A stretch of DNA of 64,000 nucleotides from Micromonospora sp. CCTCC AA 2012012 (GTDB taxonomy: Bacteria > Actinomycetota > Actinomycetes > Mycobacteriales > Micromonosporaceae), in assembly GCF_040499845.1 (NCBI RefSeq), contig NZ_CP159342.1:6138001-6202000 (forward strand). Reading direction: 5' to 3'. The notes below the pieces were generated by a model, which was not told the DNA's origin, did no database searches, and saw only the letters and a list, made by a program, of their open reading frames with translations. This document shows, in pieces, positions 29,381 to 36,727 of this stretch; position 1 is the stretch's first letter, and every line of letters begins with the position of its first letter. A program made the translations under genes and the position numbers.

Positions 29381-30937
29381 ATGAGCACGCCTCGCCCCGT
29401 CCTCGTGGTGGACTTCGGAGCCCAGTACGCCCAGCTCATCGCGCGCCGGGTGCGTGAGGCGCGGGTCTACTCGGAGATCGTCCCGCACTCCATGCCGGTC
29501 GCCGAGATGCTGGCGAAGAACCCGGCCGCGATCATCCTCTCCGGCGGCCCGTCCAGCGTCTACGCTCCGGACGCCCCGCAGATCGACGCCGGCATGTTCG
29601 ACGCGGACGTGCCGGTCTTCGGCATCTGCTACGGCTTCCAGGCGATGGCCCAGGCGCTCGGTGGCACGGTCGCGCGGACCGGCAACCGCGAGTACGGCGG
29701 CACCCCGCTGCGGCCCCGGCTCACCGAGCCGGGCGTGCTGCTCCGCGACCTCCCCGCCGACCTGCCGGTCTGGATGAGCCACGGCGACGCGGTGACCGAG
29801 GCCCCGGCGGGCTTCACGGTGACCGCCGAGTCGGCGGGCGCGCCGGTCGCCGCCTTCGAGGACCTGGCCGGTCGCCGCGCCGGGGTGCAGTTCCACCCGG
29901 AGGTGGGGCACACCGCGCAGGGCCAGGAGATGCTCAAGCGCTTCCTCTACGAGATCGCCGGCATCGAGCCGACCTGGACCGCGTCGAACATCATCGACGA
30001 GCAGGTGGCCCGGATCCGTGAGCAGGTGGGCGACAAGGAGGTCATCTGCGGCCTGAGCGGCGGGGTGGACTCGGCGGTCGCCGCCGCGCTGGTCCACAAG
30101 GCGGTCGGTGACCAGCTCACCTGCGTCTTCGTCGACCACGGTCTGCTGCGGGCGGGCGAGGCCGAGCAGGTGGAGAAGGACTACGTCGCGGCCACCGGCA
30201 TCAAGCTGAAGGTGGTCGACGCCCAGGAGCGGTTCCTCGGCGCGCTGGCCGGGGTGACCGACCCCGAGCAGAAGCGGAAGATCATCGGCCGGGAGTTCAT
30301 CCGGGTCTTCGAGGCCGCCGCCCGGGAGATCGCCTCGCACGGCGACGTCGAGTTCCTGGTGCAGGGCACCCTCTATCCCGACGTGGTGGAGTCCGGTGGC
30401 GGCACCGGCACCGCCAACATCAAGAGTCACCACAACGTCGGCGGCCTGCCGGAGGACCTGAAGTTCGCCCTGGTCGAGCCGCTGCGCACGCTCTTCAAGG
30501 ACGAGGTCCGGGCGCTCGGTCTGGAGCTGGGGCTGCCCGAGGCGATGGTCTGGCGGCACCCGTTCCCGGGTCCCGGGCTGGCCATCCGGATCATCGGCGC
30601 GGTCGACCGGGAGCGGCTCGACCTGCTGCGCCAGGCCGACCTGATCGCCCGGGAGGAGCTGACCGCGGCCGGTCTGGACCGGGGCGTCTGGCAGTTCCCG
30701 GTGGTGCTCCTGGCCGACGTGCGCAGCGTCGGCGTGCAGGGCGACGGGCGCAGCTACGGGCATCCCGTGGTGCTGCGCCCGGTCTCCAGCGAGGACGCGA
30801 TGACCGCCGACTGGTCCCGGCTGCCCTACGACGTGGTGGCCCGGATCTCCACCCGGATCACCAACGAGGTGGCCGAGGTGAACCGGGTGGTGCTGGACGT
30901 GACCAGCAAGCCGCCGGGCACCATCGAGTGGGAGTGA
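29381..30937 (+). CDS. guaA: GuaA, glutamine-hydrolysing GMP synthase
   Basis: GuaA converts XMP to GMP using ATP and glutamine. The 518-residue protein has a class I glutamine amidotransferase domain with nucleophile Cys in [10 protein letters not shown] (near residue 83) and FHPEV, followed by the ATP-pyrophosphatase loop SGGVDSAV and the C-terminal dimerisation domain ending PPGTIEWE. All catalytic motifs are intact. TAGGCT (29367-29372) lies 8 bases before the ATG, so translation is probably leaderless. With guaB in the same window, the whole IMP-to-GMP branch is encoded within 11 kb. Confidence 0.97.
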   Translation: MSTPRPVLVVDFGAQYAQLIARRVREARVYSEIVPHSMPVAEMLAKNPAAIILSGGPSSVYAPDAPQIDAGMFDADVPVFGICYGFQAMAQALGGTVARTGNREYGGTPLRPRLTEPGVLLRDLPADLPVWMSHGDAVTEAPAGFTVTAESAGAPVAAFEDLAGRRAGVQFHPEVGHTAQGQEMLKRFLYEIAGIEPTWTASNIIDEQVARIREQVGDKEVICGLSGGVDSAVAAALVHKAVGDQLTCVFVDHGLLRAGEAEQVEKDYVAATGIKLKVVDAQERFLGALAGVTDPEQKRKIIGREFIRVFEAAAREIASHGDVEFLVQGTLYPDVVESGGGTGTANIKSHHNVGGLPEDLKFALVEPLRTLFKDEVRALGLELGLPEAMVWRHPFPGPGLAIRIIGAVDRERLDLLRQADLIAREELTAAGLDRGVWQFPVVLLADVRSVGVQGDGRSYGHPVVLRPVSSEDAMTADWSRLPYDVVARISTRITNEVAEVNRVVLDVTSKPPGTIEWE

Positions 30938-30944
30938 CGCCGGA

Positions 30945-31307
30945 TCACGCGGCGGCCGGCGGCTGAGGCTCCGGCCGCGGCGTGGGTCCGGGCGTGGGTC
31001 CGGTCCCGGGCTGCGGGGCCGGCCACGCCGGCGGCACGGTCGGCGGGCCCTGCGGCGCGGCGCCCGCCGGGTGCGGCCAGGCGGGTGCGCCGGTCGGCTC
31101 CTCGGGCATCAGGAACCACATGATCGGGTACGCCAGCGCGGCGACACCGCCGGTGAGCAGGGTGCCGACCGCGAAGATCACCCGGACCAGGTTCGGGTCG
31201 ACGGCGAAGTAGCGGCCGAGGCCGCTGGCGACCCCGGCCACCATACGGTCGGTGGTCGGTCGCCGGAGCTGCTTGTACGGGGCCTGAGGGGTGCTCGTGG
31301 AGGTCAT
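30945..31307 (-). CDS. Small PspC-domain membrane protein
   Basis: The 120-residue protein has a PspC domain (LRRPTTDRMVAGVASGLGRYFAVDP..., with a membrane segment at about 42-66) and a Pro/Ala-rich C-terminal tail. PspC proteins act in envelope-stress sensing. Gene end is 7 bases from the convergent guaA stop. It is independent of the larger PspC cluster at 36-40 kb. No binding partners are coded beside it. Confidence 0.88.
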   Translation of the reverse strand: MTSTSTPQAPYKQLRRPTTDRMVAGVASGLGRYFAVDPNLVRVIFAVGTLLTGGVAALAYPIMWFLMPEEPTGAPAWPHPAGAAPQGPPTVPPAWPAPQPGTGPTPGPTPRPEPQPPAAA

Positions 31308-31390
31308 GTCCCCACGGTTGCTCGCGGTGGGGCGGGCGACCTCGGTGAAGGCCCGGACTCATACCCTGATCGATCCCTGAGGCACCAGCA

Positions 31391-31414
31391 AAGAGTCAGG
31401 AATCTGACACTCTT
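31391..31414. promoter_or_regulatory. Inverted repeat upstream of the Nudix gene
   Basis: AAGAGTCAG (31391-31399) and CTGACACTCTT pair around a GAAT loop with one bulged base, 38 bases before the GTG start. It may be an operator or leader hairpin. Downstream, GGGAG (31436-31440) and CTCCC (31447-31451) could also fold over the ribosome site. Confidence 0.4.
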
Positions 31415-31451
31415 CGATGGAGGTAACCCCACGAGGGGAGAATTTCCTCCC

Positions 31452-32399
31452 GTGACCACCTTGCTGGAGCCGCTCCGCAGGATCGCGGCATACGCAGTTT
31501 GTGCAGATCAAGACGGCCGAGTGTTGCTGGTCCGCGCATCGGAGCGCTCCGGCACCCCCGGCATCTGGTCGCTGCCCGGCGGGGCGGTCGACCACGGCGA
31601 GGACCCGAAGCACACCGTCGTCCGCGAGACCGCGACGGAGACCGGCCTCTCGGTCGCCGTCTCCGGGCTGGCGGACGTGCTCGCCGACATGCGGGCCCTG
31701 CCCGAGCGGGGCATCACCATCCACACCGACCGCCTGCTCTACACGGTCTCGGTACGGGGCGGGACGCTGACCGAGCGGGTGGACCGGCCGACCGACCTGG
31801 CCCGCTGGTTCACCCTGGACGAGGCCCGGGCGCTGCCGCTGCGGTCGTTCACGGCGCGTGCCCTCGGGCTCCCCGCCTCCTCGGCCGACGTGCCGCCCGA
31901 GGAGGTCCCCGAGTTCCCCTCCTTCTACGCCGTGCCCAACCCGGACGGGCTGCACCGCGCGCAGCGCTTCGCCGCGTACGCCGTGGTCACCGACCCGGAG
32001 GAGCGGGTGCTGCTGACCCGGGTGTCGGACGGCTACCCGGGCGCCGGCTGCTGGCACCTGCCCGGCGGCGGCACCGACTACGGCGAGCAGCCGGGCGCGG
32101 CGCTGATCCGCGAACTGGTGGAGGAGACCGGGCAGACCGGCCGCCTGGTCGAGTTGCTCGGCGTGGCCAGCCACCGGGACGCCGCCTCGCTCGGCCCGGA
32201 GGGCTACCCGATCGACTGGCACGGCGTCCGCGCCTTCTACCGGGTGGTCGTCGACCAGCCCGCCCCGCCCCGGGTCACCGACGTCGGCGGCTCCACCTGC
32301 GAGGCCCGCTGGTTCCGCCGCGAGGAACTCGGCGCCCTGCCCACCGACCGCCTCACCGAGGTCACCGCCGAAGCGGTCCAGGCCGCCCGCCTCCTCTGA
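31452..32399 (+). CDS. Protein with two tandem Nudix domains, first box degenerate
   Basis: The 315-residue protein has two Nudix hydrolase domains. Domain 2 (about 165-315) carries a full Nudix box: GGGTDYGE...RELVEETGQ. Domain 1 has the same frame but its box reads RETATETG, so one of the metal-binding Glu residues of REUXEEXGU is replaced by Thr. Hence domain 2 is likely the active one. Nudix enzymes hydrolyse nucleoside diphosphates linked to other groups; the substrate here is unknown. GTG at 31452 is the start consistent with the domain edge. The next gene is a paralogue. Confidence 0.88.
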   Translation: MTTLLEPLRRIAAYAVCADQDGRVLLVRASERSGTPGIWSLPGGAVDHGEDPKHTVVRETATETGLSVAVSGLADVLADMRALPERGITIHTDRLLYTVSVRGGTLTERVDRPTDLARWFTLDEARALPLRSFTARALGLPASSADVPPEEVPEFPSFYAVPNPDGLHRAQRFAAYAVVTDPEERVLLTRVSDGYPGAGCWHLPGGGTDYGEQPGAALIRELVEETGQTGRLVELLGVASHRDAASLGPEGYPIDWHGVRAFYRVVVDQPAPPRVTDVGGSTCEARWFRREELGALPTDRLTEVTAEAVQAARLL

Positions 32400-32427
32400 C
32401 CCCTCGCCCTCCACACACCTTCTCCGG

Positions 32428-32484
32428 CGATCATGAGGTTGACGGCACGGGACGGCTGTTCCGGTGCCGCTAACCTCATGATCG
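32428..32484. repeat. Long palindrome between the two Nudix genes
   Basis: A 13-base perfect inverted repeat (32428-32440 CGATCATGAGGTT and 32472-32484) continues inward for a further 8 bases with two mismatches, leaving a 15-base loop. It could terminate transcription of the first Nudix gene. Its outer GATCA-AGAG-like core resembles the palindrome at 58607-58666, so it may belong to a dispersed repeat family. Confidence 0.7.
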
Positions 32485-32520
32485 ACGAGAGTGATCGCGG
32501 GCGAGTGGGGCGGGGGAAGC

Positions 32521-33420
32521 GTGGAGGAGCGGCGGCGGGTCGGGGCGTACGGGGTGTGCCGGGACGGGGAGCGGGTGCTGCTCGCGCGGGGGTCGGCGAT
32601 CTCGGACTTCCCGGGGGCGTGGCAGTTGCCGGGCGGCGGGGTGGAGCACGCCGAGCACCCGGAGGTCGCCGTGGTGCGGGAGTTCGCCGAGGAGACCGGG
32701 CTGACCGTCGAGGCGACGGGGCTGCGCGGGGTGGTGGCGGACGTCACCCGCTATCCGGACCTCGGGGTGGCGCTGCACACCGACCGGGTCATCTACGACG
32801 TCACACCCCGTTCCGGGACGTTGCGGGACGAGGCGGACGACACCACCGACCTGGTGCGCTGGTTCACCCCGGCGGAGGCGGCCGAGGTGTCGTTGCTGCC
32901 GTTCACCGCCGAGCTGCTGGGCCTGCCGGTCGTCCCGCTGCCGGCGCGCGCCGGCCGGGAGCCGTTCGGGCCGCCACCCACCGACCGCCGCCAGCGCTTC
33001 GCCGCGTACGGCCTGGTCAGCGACCCGGCCGGGCGGATCCTGCTTACCATGATCGCCGAGGGGTACCCGGGCGCGGGGAAGTGGCACCTGCCCGGCGGGG
33101 GCACCGACCACGGCGAGCAGCCCGCCGCCGGCCTGCTGCGTGAACTGGTCGAGGAGGCCGGCCAGCTCGGCCGGGTGGTCGACCTGATCGCGGTGGACAA
33201 CCTGCACAACCCGGGCGCGCTCGGCCCGGAGGGACGCCCGCTGGACTGGCACGGGATCCGGGTGATCTACCGGGTCCTGGTGGACGCGCCGACCGAGGCG
33301 CGGGTGACCGAGCTGGCCGGTGGGTCCACCTCCCGCGCCGCCTGGTTCACCCCGGAGCAGGTGGCCGGGCTGCGGCTGACCGACGTGGCGCTGCTGGCAA
33401 CCGGACGGCGGGGCAGCTAG
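32521..33420 (+). CDS. Protein with two tandem Nudix domains, both boxes intact
   Basis: The 299-residue paralogue of the previous gene has two Nudix domains with complete boxes: domain 1 GGGVEHAE...REFAEETGL and domain 2 GGGTDHGE...RELVEEAGQ. Sequence likeness to the neighbouring protein (for example GYPGAGKWHLPGGGTD and LDWHGIRVIYRV) shows tandem duplication after an earlier internal duplication. GTG at 32521 follows GGGGGAAG and is preferred to GTG 32491, which has no ribosome site. Substrate unknown; two active sites may hydrolyse the same or different nucleotides. Confidence 0.87.
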   Translation: MEERRRVGAYGVCRDGERVLLARGSAISDFPGAWQLPGGGVEHAEHPEVAVVREFAEETGLTVEATGLRGVVADVTRYPDLGVALHTDRVIYDVTPRSGTLRDEADDTTDLVRWFTPAEAAEVSLLPFTAELLGLPVVPLPARAGREPFGPPPTDRRQRFAAYGLVSDPAGRILLTMIAEGYPGAGKWHLPGGGTDHGEQPAAGLLRELVEEAGQLGRVVDLIAVDNLHNPGALGPEGRPLDWHGIRVIYRVLVDAPTEARVTELAGGSTSRAAWFTPEQVAGLRLTDVALLATGRRGS

Positions 33421-33455
33421 CGGCCGCTCGCCGAGCCGACGTGGCCCACCTCCGG

Positions 33456-33689
33456 TAGAGTCAGAAGCCGGGGTTGGTGAGATAACGGGCGATGAAGCCC
33501 GAGACGGGAATAAAGAAGCGGTTCGTGCGGTTACGGGAGTTATAAGTACCGCCGGCAGCTATCGCCAAGCCCCATTCCCTTGTGCAATGGTGTACTCCGC
33601 TAACGGCTGCCGGGCCACGAAAGGTCCGGCACGAGACAGCCGGACACCCGCCCCGCAGGGCGGTCAGCCGATCCGGTGATGGAGGAAAC
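33456..33689 (+). other. Long structured leader of pssA, candidate RNA element
   Basis: TAGAGT (33456-33461) is a likely -10 box with only a weak -35, implying a leader of about 220 bases before pssA. The stretch 33501-33600 is clearly less G+C-rich than anything around it. Several hairpins are possible: CGGGC/GCCCG (33486-33501), CCATT/AATGG (33572-33590), GCCGGCAGC pairing with GCTGCCGG (33551-33559 with 33606-33613), CCGGGCC/GGTCCGG (33610-33629). I recognise no riboswitch class. On the minus strand a short frame ends at 33461, probably by chance. Confidence 0.35.
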
Positions 33690-34685
33690 GTGCCGAGAGC
33701 CCCATGGCGCCGGCGTCGTACGACTGACAGTCCGCGCCCCGCAGGGCGTCGCTGGGCGGGCCCACTGCGCCGCAGCAGCACCCTCGCCCGCCAGGTGCTT
33801 CTGGTCCGGGTGGGTCGCCGTGACGGCGACACACTGCCCGGCACCGGCCTGGTCGTTCCGGACCACCGCTACGCCGACCGGCAGCGCCGTCGCTACGGCC
33901 GCAACCGGTTCGACCGCGCCGAGGTCGAGGCCGTCATGCCGGTCAGCCCGGCCCTGGCCCCCGCCGCGCCGGTCGACGACTCGCCGGCGATGTCCATCCC
34001 GCTGCTCCCCGGCGAGCGCACCGCCGCCCGCCGGATGAAGTTCGCGCTGGTCAACGCCTGCACGCTGAGCAGCCTGATGCTCGGCATGCTGGCCATCTTC
34101 CTGGCCATGCAGGGCGAGACCCGCATCGCCGCGCTCTGCCTGATCGCCTGCGTCGCGTTCGACGGCCTCGACGGCGCGCTCGCCCGCAAGCTCGGCGTGG
34201 CCAGCCCGTTCGGCGCCCAGATGGACTCCCTGGCCGACATGTGCTCGTTCGGCCTCGCCGCCCCGGTGGTGGTCTACGCCTCGCTGGCCGGGTCGGTTCC
34301 GCCGGCCGCCGCCGCGGTGGCCTGCGCCCTGGTGGCGTCCTGCGCCGCGATCCGGCTCGCCCGGTTCAACGTGTCGCCCAAGGACGGCCGGTTCTTCTGC
34401 GGCGTACCGACCACCATGGCGGCGGCCGTGCTGGCCCTCACCGTGGCGATCGGGCTGCCGGTCCCCGGCCTCGTGCTGGTCGGCGGGGTCGCCCTGCTGG
34501 CCTTCGCGATGGTCTCCAGCTTCCCGTACGCCAAGCTCGCCCGGCTGGTCAAGATGCCGCCGTGGCTCTGGCTGGTCCCGGTGGTCGGCGCGCTGGTCGA
34601 CATCCGGCTCACCTTCGCCCTCGTGGTGGTGGGCTACCTGGTCAGCGGCCCGCTGCTCTGGCTGCACCAGCGCCGCACCGCCTGA
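33690..34685 (+). CDS. pssA: PssA, CDP-diacylglycerol-serine O-phosphatidyltransferase
   Basis: PssA makes phosphatidylserine at the membrane. The CDP-alcohol transferase motif D-x2-DG-x2-AR-x8-G-x3-D-x3-D is exact (DGLDGALAR...GAQMDSLAD), and about eight membrane helices follow. GTG at 33690 with GGAGG 4 bases upstream gives 331 residues, including about 85 basic, disordered residues before the membrane domain. The ATG at 33936 would give a normal-length core (249 residues) but has a poorer ribosome site, so the N-terminus is uncertain. It converges on psd, the enzyme of the next step. Confidence 0.9.
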   Translation: MPRAPWRRRRTTDSPRPAGRRWAGPLRRSSTLARQVLLVRVGRRDGDTLPGTGLVVPDHRYADRQRRRYGRNRFDRAEVEAVMPVSPALAPAAPVDDSPAMSIPLLPGERTAARRMKFALVNACTLSSLMLGMLAIFLAMQGETRIAALCLIACVAFDGLDGALARKLGVASPFGAQMDSLADMCSFGLAAPVVVYASLAGSVPPAAAAVACALVASCAAIRLARFNVSPKDGRFFCGVPTTMAAAVLALTVAIGLPVPGLVLVGGVALLAFAMVSSFPYAKLARLVKMPPWLWLVPVVGALVDIRLTFALVVVGYLVSGPLLWLHQRRTA

Positions 34686-34703
34686 CCCGCACCACTCAGC
34701 AAC

Positions 34704-34739
34704 GCAGCAGGGGCGCCGCACTCGCGGCGCCCCTGCTGC
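34704..34739. terminator. Bidirectional terminator between pssA and psd
   Basis: Perfect 15-base inverted repeat (34704-34718 and 34725-34739) with a 6-base loop between convergent pssA and psd. Confidence 0.87.
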
Positions 34740-34750
34740 CATCTCCAGGG

Positions 34751-35998
34751 TCAGACCCAGCGGGCGATGACCGTCGACCCGCCGACCACCTTGTCGCCGG
34801 GCCCGACCAGCGGCTCCGCCTTGTCGACCGGCAGGTAGACGTCGGTCCGCGAGCCGAACCGGATCAGCCCGAAGCGCTCACCCCGGGCCAGCAGCGCGCC
34901 GATCGGCGCCCGCTGCACGATCCGCCGGGCGATCAGGCCGGTGCGCTGGGCCACCACCACCGTGCCGTGCTCGGTGTCCAGCACCGTGTAGGCGGCCACG
35001 TTGTGCTCGGCGTCCGGCTTCATCGCGTTGACGAAGCCACCGTCCGCGACGAAGTAGTCGACTACCTTGCCGGCCACCGGCGAGCGGTTGACGTGCACGT
35101 CGAGCACCGACAGGAAGACCGCGACCCGCAGCCACTCGCCCTCGCCGAAGCGCTCGTCGTGCAGCCGCTGGACGGAGAGGACCTGCCCGTCGGCGGCGGC
35201 GACCACGGCCGACGGGTCCTCCGGGACGTCCCGCTCCGGGTCCCGGAAGAAGGCGGCCACCGGCGCGGCGGCCAGCGCCGGCAGCAGCCAGAGCTTCGAC
35301 TTCGGTCGGGTGACCTTCGCCAGCGCGGCCAGGCCGAGGGTGATGCCGGCGGCGGCGACGCCGTTGGAGTCGATGTGCATGCCCCGGGTCAGCGGCACGC
35401 TCGACGGCCGGTACGCCGGCGACAGCCGGGCCGCGACGGCCGCGCTGGTCGGGGTGAAGCGCAGGTGGTGCACCCGTACCGGCGGCGTGTTGCGCAGCAC
35501 CAGGTCGGTGCGGACACCGTGCAGCACCGACTGCCGGTCCAGCTCGGCGGCGGCGCCCTCGGTGCGGAAGATCGGCGCGGCCACGCTCAGCACGGCGCCG
35601 TCGCTGAGGTACTTCGACAGGCCGTCGACGGCCACCCGGGCCTCGTCGGCGGTCCCGGTCTGCGGCTCGGCGGCGATGACCACCTCGGCGGCGTCCGCCT
35701 CGGCGAGGGTGTCGACCACGCGTACCCGGTCGGCGACCCACCGGCCCTGGGCCGACACGTGCTCGCGCAGGCCGGCGGCGGAGGAGCCCTCCGCCGGGAC
35801 CACGGTGAGCCGGTCGCCGGGCAGCAGTGCCTCGACCGCCGCGGCCAGGACCGCGGACTCCGGGGTCGCGCCGACCAGCAGGGCGGCCTTGGGGTCGTTA
35901 CGCCGGGCGAGCTCGGTGACGAGGGTACGGGCGGCGCGCTCGCCGAGGCGGACCGGACCGGACGGGCCGGTGGTGCGCACGGCGGGGGACTGGGTCAT
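34751..35998 (-). CDS. psd: Phosphatidylserine decarboxylase with extra N-terminal domain
   Basis: The C-terminal half (about residues 225-415) is a short-type phosphatidylserine decarboxylase. The self-cleavage site is G382-S383 in IRFGSRTDVYLP, producing the pyruvoyl cofactor, and the segment FRDPERDVP with VAFLSVLDVHVNRSPVAG (partly quoted) holds the catalytic Asp/His region. The N-terminal half (about 1-215; LLVGATPESAVLAAAVEALLPGD, quoted in part) resembles a Rossmann-like methyltransferase fold without a clear SAM loop. Short PSDs are about 200-230 residues, so this is a fusion. ATG at 35998 was chosen; the longer open frame has no ribosome site. Product is phosphatidylethanolamine. Confidence 0.9.
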   Translation of the reverse strand: MTQSPAVRTTGPSGPVRLGERAARTLVTELARRNDPKAALLVGATPESAVLAAAVEALLPGDRLTVVPAEGSSAAGLREHVSAQGRWVADRVRVVDTLAEADAAEVVIAAEPQTGTADEARVAVDGLSKYLSDGAVLSVAAPIFRTEGAAAELDRQSVLHGVRTDLVLRNTPPVRVHHLRFTPTSAAVAARLSPAYRPSSVPLTRGMHIDSNGVAAAGITLGLAALAKVTRPKSKLWLLPALAAAPVAAFFRDPERDVPEDPSAVVAAADGQVLSVQRLHDERFGEGEWLRVAVFLSVLDVHVNRSPVAGKVVDYFVADGGFVNAMKPDAEHNVAAYTVLDTEHGTVVVAQRTGLIARRIVQRAPIGALLARGERFGLIRFGSRTDVYLPVDKAEPLVGPGDKVVGGSTVIARWV

Positions 35999-36229
35999 GT
36001 CGGGCGGGCTCCTGACGGGGTAGAGACGGGCACTGCGGCGGGACCGCCACGGCGAACTGCTCGGCGTGGCCGCGGTCGAGGCTCGGCGGACGGGCCGGCC
36101 GGGAACGGGCGTGCCCCGGCGACCTGGCGCCCCGGCCGCGGCCGGGCCACACGGCGTGGGCCGGCCGGCGGAGGCGGAATCTCCACCAGTCAGCATAGGC
36201 GGCGTTCCGGTACGCCCGCACCGCCGTCG

Positions 36230-36727
36230 TCAGGCCGGTGGCCGCTCCCCGTCCGGTCGGCCGGGTGCCTCGCCGACGGTGGGCTGCTCCCGGGTCACCG
36301 CCGCGTCGTCGCCCGTACGCGGCTCGCGTTCCGGCGCCCGCTCGTCGACGGGTGGAACGGGTGACCAGCGTGGATCGCCGTCCGGGTCGTCGGCCGGGCG
36401 GTCCCGCACCGCCTCGACCGGCACGTCGTCGACGGCGTCGGTGCTCCACTCGTCGGCCCGGGGCGGTACGGGCGCGCTCCACTCCCGGGGCTCCTCGTAG
36501 GACGCCGACACGGTGGCGTCGGCCGGTGTCCCCCGGTCGGCGGGCCGGCCGGACCGGAGCGCGCCGAGGAGGCCGAGCAGGCCGACCAGCAGCAGCGCGC
36601 CGGCGAGGAACCAGCCGACCGGGGGCAGGGTGAGCCCGAGGATCTGGGCGAGCAGCCACCAGACGGAGAGGGCCAGGAAGGCCAGCCCGAAGGCGAACGA
36701 GACGAGGTCGGTGCGGTGCGCCTTCAC
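36230..36727 (-). CDS. Two-helix membrane protein of the PspC cluster
   Basis: The 165-residue product has two N-terminal membrane helices (VSFAFGLAFLALSVWWLLAQ and a second at about 37-58) and a long acidic, proline-rich cytoplasmic or external tail without recognisable domain. The helical pair resembles LiaI/LiaF-type membrane anchors. GTG at 36727 overlaps the stop of the PspC gene by 4 bases (GTGA), so it is coupled to it. Function is probably accessory to envelope-stress sensing by the cluster, inferred only from position. The 231-base gap downstream to psd shows no gene. Confidence 0.75.
   Translation of the reverse strand: MKAHRTDLVSFAFGLAFLALSVWWLLAQILGLTLPPVGWFLAGALLLVGLLGLLGALRSGRPADRGTPADATVSASYEEPREWSAPVPPRADEWSTDAVDDVPVEAVRDRPADDPDGDPRWSPVPPVDERAPEREPRTGDDAAVTREQPTVGEAPGRPDGERPPA

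Noticed and set aside
33461..33844. Minus-strand frame ending at 33461
   Set aside because: Its end has plausible codons in the low-G+C patch, but the rest overlaps pssA in antisense and no ribosome site or start fits. Kept only as a remark in the leader entry.
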